A program made the translations under genes and the position numbers. Below the pieces are notes generated by a model. The model saw only the letters and a program-made list of their open reading frames with translations, did not search any database and had not been told where the DNA came from. From Prunella strophiata (Eukaryota; Chordata; Aves; Passeriformes; Prunellidae), in NCBI GenBank assembly GCA_036583965.1, contig JAZBQD010000019.1, positions 23,315,085 to 23,379,084 of the forward strand: DNA of 64,000 bases, in the 5' to 3' direction. Of this stretch, positions 60,201 through 64,000 are shown piece after piece (position 1 is the first letter of the stretch; the number at the start of each line of letters is the position of its first letter).

Positions 60201-63200
60201 GAAGATAAGTGTGATATAAGGGATGGTGATATAATGGCTGGTCAGGGAGAGCCTTGAGGAAGAGGACCTTGAGGAGGTAGAGGAGCCCTGAGAAAGAAGG
60301 AACAATCCAGAAAGACACAAAGAAGACAGAAACAAGGAAGAAAGTTGCTGCTGCAAAGGATCTGCTGTGAGGTCAGTCTGAGTCTGACAGAGTTAGAGCC
60401 TGCTGTTGGAACCTGCAGACACAGCTGAGCTAGGTAAAAGCCTGCAGTCAGAGGCAGCAAGGAAATACTTGCAGTCATATTCCAGCAGGAAACAGCCAGC
60501 AGTCAAAGTCTGACAGAAAAGCCAATAGCAGGAGTTTGCTGTAGTCAGAGTCAGGATGGCTAAGCTGTGAAGAAGAATAAACTGGGACCCTTTTCACATT
60601 TTAAATGAGAGTTTGTGTCTTGGCTCATTTCCACCCCTAATGAGAGGTCTGCTGCAACAGACTGACTAGGTAGAAAATGCTTTGGAAAATTTAAAGAAAC
60701 TAAGAAGTTGTTTTGCTTCAACAGAAGATAGCTAAGGTTGTAAGGACTGCTGGGGAGGCATTCCACAGAGAAATTTGACCATCAGCGTGCAGAACTGGTT
60801 CAACGTATATATGTAGTAATACCAACATGTTATCAATGTAAGATGAATTTACCTGAAAGGCACCTGGCCTTGTGCTTGTGTTCTGTGATCTTGGAGCATC
60901 TTGGGTGGAAATGTCAGGTTTGAACTCCTTCAGCTTCTGTAGCTGCTCTTTTTGCTCCCTGCACATACATCATAAGAAAGTGTTATCAGTCTATAGCTTA
61001 AATGAAAAATTAAAGAAATCAATGCTCATGGTGAGAACACATATTACATACTACAGAGACAAAGCCAAAAGAAGAAAAGGACACAGCAGGCTTCACATGG
61101 GCAATGCTGTGATTCAGAAACCCCTGTTTCACATCCACCTAGCCACAGAGGCATTTAGTGTATTAGCTGCATGCTTGTTGATCACAAGTTTCCTGAGACA
61201 TGTAGTTATGCTTTTGTGCTTTGCCAGAACCACTCCATTTGAACAGTAAAGAGAAATTTTATTGGATTTTTAGCTTCTGTCAACACTTTCTGCAAGCAAG
61301 AAATCCCTTGTAAATGCATACCTAAGTGCTCTCAGTTACTTGCTCTGGTTCACATGGTAACAGGATTGAGGCCAACAAAGCACAGGAGATTCCGATATAT
61401 AAAAAACCAAACAGTGAGTCTAACTTTTGCTTCTTTGGTTTATATATCAAAATGCTATTTAATATACAACCAATACATAGTCTACAGAGCAGAGACCACG
61501 TTCAGTTGTGAGTACTACAATCACTGGATGACAAAGTTCTAGTGAATATGACTTCTTTTCCCTTCAGTTTTTGTTAGCATTTTTTAATCTAGGTTTTTCA
61601 ATTGCTAATAACTGTGTACTGAAGCAGTTTCTAAATGACAGGATTGGGGAATGGGATCCCTCTGTAACAAGACATAACAGAAACCACCCTAACCAGTAAT
61701 GCATCTGTTCAATGCTCAGCAGAAGGGGAACTTGGCTCAAAGAAAAGAATCCTCAGCGTTTTGTAACTACAAAGACTAAACTGAGCACTACACTGGATCA
61801 CAAATACAGAACAGTCTGCAGCTGAGACCATGCTGTTTTACACACAATAAAAGCAAAGCCACATAAAGGCTTTAGTTTTGGAGATGAAAGCAGTTATGTA
61901 CCACACTACTGGTATAACTCTTGGCTCAAAAGATCCCCATAAAAATTAATAAGTAATCTCCATAAAGTTGTTCCTACTGTTTAGACCTAAATCATCTGCC
62001 TTATAGGCACCTAATTTGAAGATTACCCTCATATTCTATTAAAAATCAGTATCATGTTTATATTTCCCCTTTTTACTGGCTTTGAAAGATGTATATGTAA
62101 CTACTTTTTACATAAAACATTTTAGTGTCTATGTTTAAATTGTTTAAGCCCTAATAAATTACTCTCGTAGTGATTCCCAAACTACGGTCCTAGCCTAAGT
62201 CACTGGCTTGCAGCTAGTCACAATGAACAGCAAAACATATGCCAGGCAACTGAAGCAATGGGAAAGTCAGGAAGCTGAAAATAATGTTACTCCAAACTTT
62301 TAGCAAATACTACTTTATAACACAGATTTCACAGTTAATAACACCACTGAATTAATAATCTAGTTGCAATAAATTATTAAATTATTCAGAATAAAAGTTC
62401 TCCCTTTTAAAAAAATTATTTGTCTTGCATTTTGGTATGCAACTAAGACCATCCATATGGGACAGGTGTTCAGCAATCTTATGAATCTGAAAACAAAACA
62501 GCCTGAAGAAAAGTGCAAAACATCTCCATCATGAAATGGATTGGGTTGGAAGGGACATAAAAAATCATCTAGTTCCAGCCTTCCTTTCACTAGATTAGGT
62601 TGCTGAAAGCCTCATACAGCCCCATCTCCCTTATTACTAATTTCATAATAAACACTTATTAAAGCCTTAGGAAGTCTAGCAGCTGCTTTCTAAAAATGCG
62701 GTCTTGATGAACTCTTGCATTCATATCCTCCTCATTGTTATATTGCTCCTTTTAAGCTGATTCCCAGAAATCAAGATCAACCAAATTTGACAAAATTGTT
62801 CACTGACAATATTGGGTTTTAAATGAGGAAGCTCTGTAAAAACACAAACCAACAAACAAAAACCCACCTGTGTTTTAACTTAAAAGTGAGCAATATCAAA
62901 AAATAGGTCTTAAGAACCACATTAATGTAGGTCTTGAGGGGTAAGTACTAAAAAGCAATTATCACTAAGCTAATCTGACACCACAAAAATACTGAAAAGC
63001 CATTATCCACAAGTTTGAAGATAACAAAAAGATTGTTCAGGTGATGAGACAGATCTCTTCCTGGAAAGCAACATACAGGGAACACTATATTCACGGGGAA
63101 AGGGACAATCATCTATTTAAGAAAAAAAGTCCATCTACAAAAAGCTGTGGTAAAGGTACTCCAAATAACTTGTACCACATGAGCTCCTACTACCATGGTG

Positions 63201-64000
63201 TGGGTAAAAGAAATGAAGCCACTACCGTGTTGATTCAAATGGATCCCACAGAATGGGATTCCTTTTCAAAATCACAGAACCAGGCAACTCACCGAAGCAT
63301 TTTGAGCTCCTGGGCAGCCTTCAGAATTATCTCATGCTGTCTTTGGCTTAGGACCATCACTCCTCCCAAGGACTGGTCAGAGTCCAGGTTTGAATCTGCT
63401 CCCAGCATATCAGAGGAATGTGAAGGGGGAGGAAGGGATGAATCTGAGTGGTCATCCAAAGACCGCAGTCTGTCGCCATCATCTGGATACCACCTATCTG
63501 ACAACCGTTCCCTCTCCCAGTCAGTCCTCTCAGGAGGGTAGTCCTGCTTCTCCCGCCATGTGTCATACCTCTCTGGATATTCTCGAATCCTAAGCTCCCC
63601 CCTGTCTCGGAGATCTCTGTCATAATGATCTCTGTTCCTATCATCCCTCCACCTATCTTCACGATACCTGTCCAGAGGTGGAAGGGGTGGTAATGGTGGC
63701 AGAGGGGGGATATCCAGGTCACGATTCCCCATTTCTCTGTCATCCATAGGTCTCATGTCCCAGTCTCTATCCCATTCTTTGTCTAAATCTTGGTCATAAA
63801 TATCTGAGGATCTTCCAGTTCTATCTAGATCTCTTTCTAGTTCCCTTTCTCTTGGCCTTTTCCAGTCTTCCCACCACGAATCTCGTCTGTCGTGATCAGA
63901 TGATAAAGGAGGTAGTGGTGGTAGGGGAGACAATGGAGGCAGTGAATGGTGGGATTGCAACCTGTCATCTCTGTCATATGTATGTACAGCATCGTCCTGA
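42099..64000 (-). CDS. YLPM1: YLPM1 (YLP-motif protein, ZAP3), C-terminal 16 exons, 5' end outside window
   Basis: This is a nuclear protein linked to protein phosphatase 1 and RNA-binding partners. Exons in transcription order: 64000-63293 (cut), 60958-60853, 58492-58012, 56858-56766, 56409-56235, 56076-55931, 55537-55383, 54737-54675, 54389-54270, 53977-53801, 53584-53501, 53271-53188, 51705-51619, 48649-48598, 43786-43656, 42245-42099 (TGA). All donors are GT and the phases close from the edge to the stop, giving about 935 codons. Order of content: Arg/Asp/Glu-rich region with Pro-Leu runs, Pro-rich region, further Arg-rich (RERDRE-type) exons, then a P-loop NTPase domain (Walker A GLPGSGKTHV, acidic VLSLDDYF, FFPFIILDAINDRVRHF), an acidic stretch, and a C terminus with KKRVRW (RVxF-type PP1 docking) and HLAERALNRTKYI. 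The P-loop part resembles polynucleotide/nucleoside kinases; whether it is active is not shown here. Confidence 0.96.
43656..43786 (-). CDS. YLPM1: YLPM1 penultimate exon
   Basis: It encodes DKLDGLRTGTKRKRDWEAIA, SRIEDYLQLPDDYDTRASEP and GKKR. TKRKR may be a nuclear localisation signal. The exon ends inside the RVRW motif. Confidence 0.96.
43787..51618 (-). other. YLPM1 long introns (4.8 kb and 3.0 kb)
   Basis: These AT-rich introns flank the 52-nt exon at 48598-48649. Open frames such as 45487-45924 and 46474-46812 on the plus strand lack known motifs. No mobile element is recognised. Confidence 0.5.
48598..48649 (-). CDS. YLPM1: YLPM1 exon
   Basis: 52 nt encode GYIPKSKWEMDTSEAKL. Acceptor TTTAG, donor GTGGGT. 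Confidence 0.94.
51619..51705 (-). CDS. YLPM1: YLPM1 acidic exon
   Basis: 29 codons: VEMEDFDANIEDQKEEAKKD then TAEEEESEL, a strongly acidic linker. Confidence 0.94.
53188..53271 (-). CDS. YLPM1: YLPM1 exon
   Basis: 28 codons: MSDHWEAAPRHMMRLDIRSL then LQDAAIEE. Donor GTGAGA. Confidence 0.95.
53501..53584 (-). CDS. YLPM1: YLPM1 exon (NTPase domain)
   Basis: 28 codons: VYLAEMSADNQTCSKRNIHG then RKLKDISR. Donor GTAACT. Confidence 0.95.
53801..53977 (-). CDS. YLPM1: YLPM1 exon (NTPase domain)
   Basis: 59 codons: VMEYEYEADMEETYRTSMFK, TFKKTLDDGFFPFIILDAIN, DRVRHFEQFWSAAKTKGFE. A hydrophobic strand followed by Asp-Ala-Ile-Asn is typical of P-loop kinases. Confidence 0.96.
54270..54389 (-). CDS. 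YLPM1: YLPM1 exon (acidic motif of the NTPase domain)
   Basis: 40 codons: DKEVECGGPAPRVLSLDDYF then ITEVEKEERDPDTGKKVKKK. LDDYF may supply the metal-binding acidic residues. Confidence 0.95.
54675..54737 (-). CDS. YLPM1: YLPM1 P-loop exon (Walker A)
   Basis: The 63-nt exon is 21 codons, MRGLPGSGKTHVAKLIR preceded by IVII. GLPGSGKT is a full Walker A motif. This small exon is too short for ordinary ORF detection. Confidence 0.96.
55383..55537 (-). CDS. YLPM1: YLPM1 exon before the P-loop
   Basis: It encodes DRRNYPEERIPISAPSMPRQ, PPPAPRVERKPESKNVDDIL and KPPGRDSRPER. 155 nt; acceptor TTTGAAG, donor GTGAGT. Confidence 0.94.
55789..55820. repeat. (TTTTATATA)n minisatellite, about 3.5 units
   Basis: A 9-bp AT-only unit is repeated in a YLPM1 intron. 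Confidence 0.85.
55931..56076 (-). CDS. YLPM1: YLPM1 exon
   Basis: It encodes VLPTTPSRTQSYRDKKDHPS, SRRGGFERPPYERKTDRPAY and DHGPSMFG. 146 nt. An alternative frame here gives an open reading frame that is only a shadow. Confidence 0.93.
56235..56409 (-). CDS. YLPM1: YLPM1 Arg-rich exon
   Basis: It encodes HPGRYNRERDREPYFERQGN and further RE/RD-type charged sequence to RHPRDDR. 175 nt, donor GTACGT. Confidence 0.94.
56766..56858 (-). CDS. YLPM1: YLPM1 exon
   Basis: It encodes ITTSKVEQIPYGERVTLRPE then PLPDRQTFQK. 93 nt, donor GTAGGA. Confidence 0.94.
58012..58492 (-). CDS. YLPM1: YLPM1 Pro-rich exon
   Basis: 481 nt. A Pro/Thr-rich run (RPSAPLARPTTPMTRPHAP) is followed by the conserved SAVEQERWDEDSFHGLWDTN and, at the end, IQQTVDYGHGR. 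Confidence 0.95.
58493..60852 (-). other. YLPM1 intron, 2.4 kb
   Basis: It holds the probable solo LTR in its 5' half (transcription sense). The rest is AT-rich, with one CCAAA-type A/C stretch near 58985-59005, and no exon. Confidence 0.5.
60096..60659 (+). mobile_element. Probable solo LTR of an endogenous retrovirus
   Basis: It starts TGTAGGTG and ends CTGCAACA (TG…CA ends), 564 bp long. AATAAA at 60576-60581 lies about 80 nt before the 3' end, as expected for R-U5. It is flanked by a 4-bp match GACT (60092-60095 and 60660-60663) that fits a target-site duplication. No internal viral genes adjoin it. It lies antisense in a YLPM1 intron. The family is not identified. Confidence 0.6.
60853..60958 (-). 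CDS. YLPM1: YLPM1 exon (Gln/Lys-rich helix)
   Basis: It encodes EQKEQLQKLKEFKPDISTQD then APRSQNTSTRPGAFQ. 106 nt; the codon split with the large exon restores Arg. Confidence 0.93.
62528..62640 (-). mobile_element. CR1 LINE 3'-end fragment, minus orientation
   Basis: The plus strand reads CATGAAATGGATTGGGTTGG, AAGGGACATAAAAAATCATC, TAGTTCCAGCC, then CACTAGATTAGGTTGCTGAAAG. This is the reversed CR1 3' end. It lies in the YLPM1 intron 60959-63292, which otherwise shows nothing. Confidence 0.8.
63293..64000 (-). CDS. YLPM1: YLPM1 large Arg/Asp/Glu-rich exon, cut by window edge
   Basis: The open frame runs to the right edge (…DDAVHTYDRDDRLQ…). It has two Pro-Leu runs (LPPLSPLPPLPPLS and IPPLPPLPPLPPLD), dense R/D/E (DKEWDRDWDMRP, RYREDRWRDDRNRDHYDRDL), and ends QRQHEIILKAAQELKMLR. 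Donor GTGAGT. In mammals this belongs to the very long central exon. Confidence 0.93.

Overview
This is vertebrate nuclear DNA, most likely from a bird. It carries split genes with GT-AG introns, three degraded copies of CR1 LINEs (the dominant avian retroposon), a probable solo retroviral LTR, and three genes in the conserved order DLST - PROX2 - YLPM1, which matches human 14q24.3. I built the exon models by hand from splice sites, codon phase and remembered family similarity. No alignment was run.

Layout. (1) Positions 1-14503, minus strand: DLST, the E2 subunit of the mitochondrial 2-oxoglutarate dehydrogenase complex. It runs from its start codon to an exon cut by the left edge, so the last exons and the catalytic His/Asp motif lie outside. 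A CpG-island promoter with a (CCG)10 run touching the ATG and a 17-base homopolymer covers about 13980-14660. (2) 14504-20155: the space between two divergent genes. It is dominated by a very pure pentanucleotide array of about 1.96 kb (TCGGC/CCGGC, about 390 units, 16061-18016). (3) 20156-23313, plus strand: PROX2, a Prospero-type homeobox factor. Its homeo-Prospero exons are intact, but its large first coding exon changes reading frame twice. One intron carries a near-perfect U12 (minor spliceosome) donor and branch site. (4) 23314-42098: an 18.8 kb AT-rich stretch between two convergent genes, with CR1 fragments and no supported gene. (5) 42099-64000, minus strand: YLPM1 (ZAP3), 16 exons covering the C-terminal ~935 codons. 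These include Arg/Asp/Glu-rich segments, a P-loop NTPase/kinase-like domain and a C-terminal RVxF-type PP1-docking motif. The 5' part of the gene lies beyond the right edge.

The exon phases of YLPM1 close exactly from the window edge to the stop codon. The DLST phases close exactly only if a recognisable 34-nt exon 2 is left out. PROX2 closes only if two single-base shifts in its large exon are allowed for. The three genes are unrelated in function (mitochondrial metabolism, transcription, nuclear RNA/PP1-linked protein) and are neighbours by conserved synteny. The most unusual element is the pentanucleotide array with its recurring variant units.
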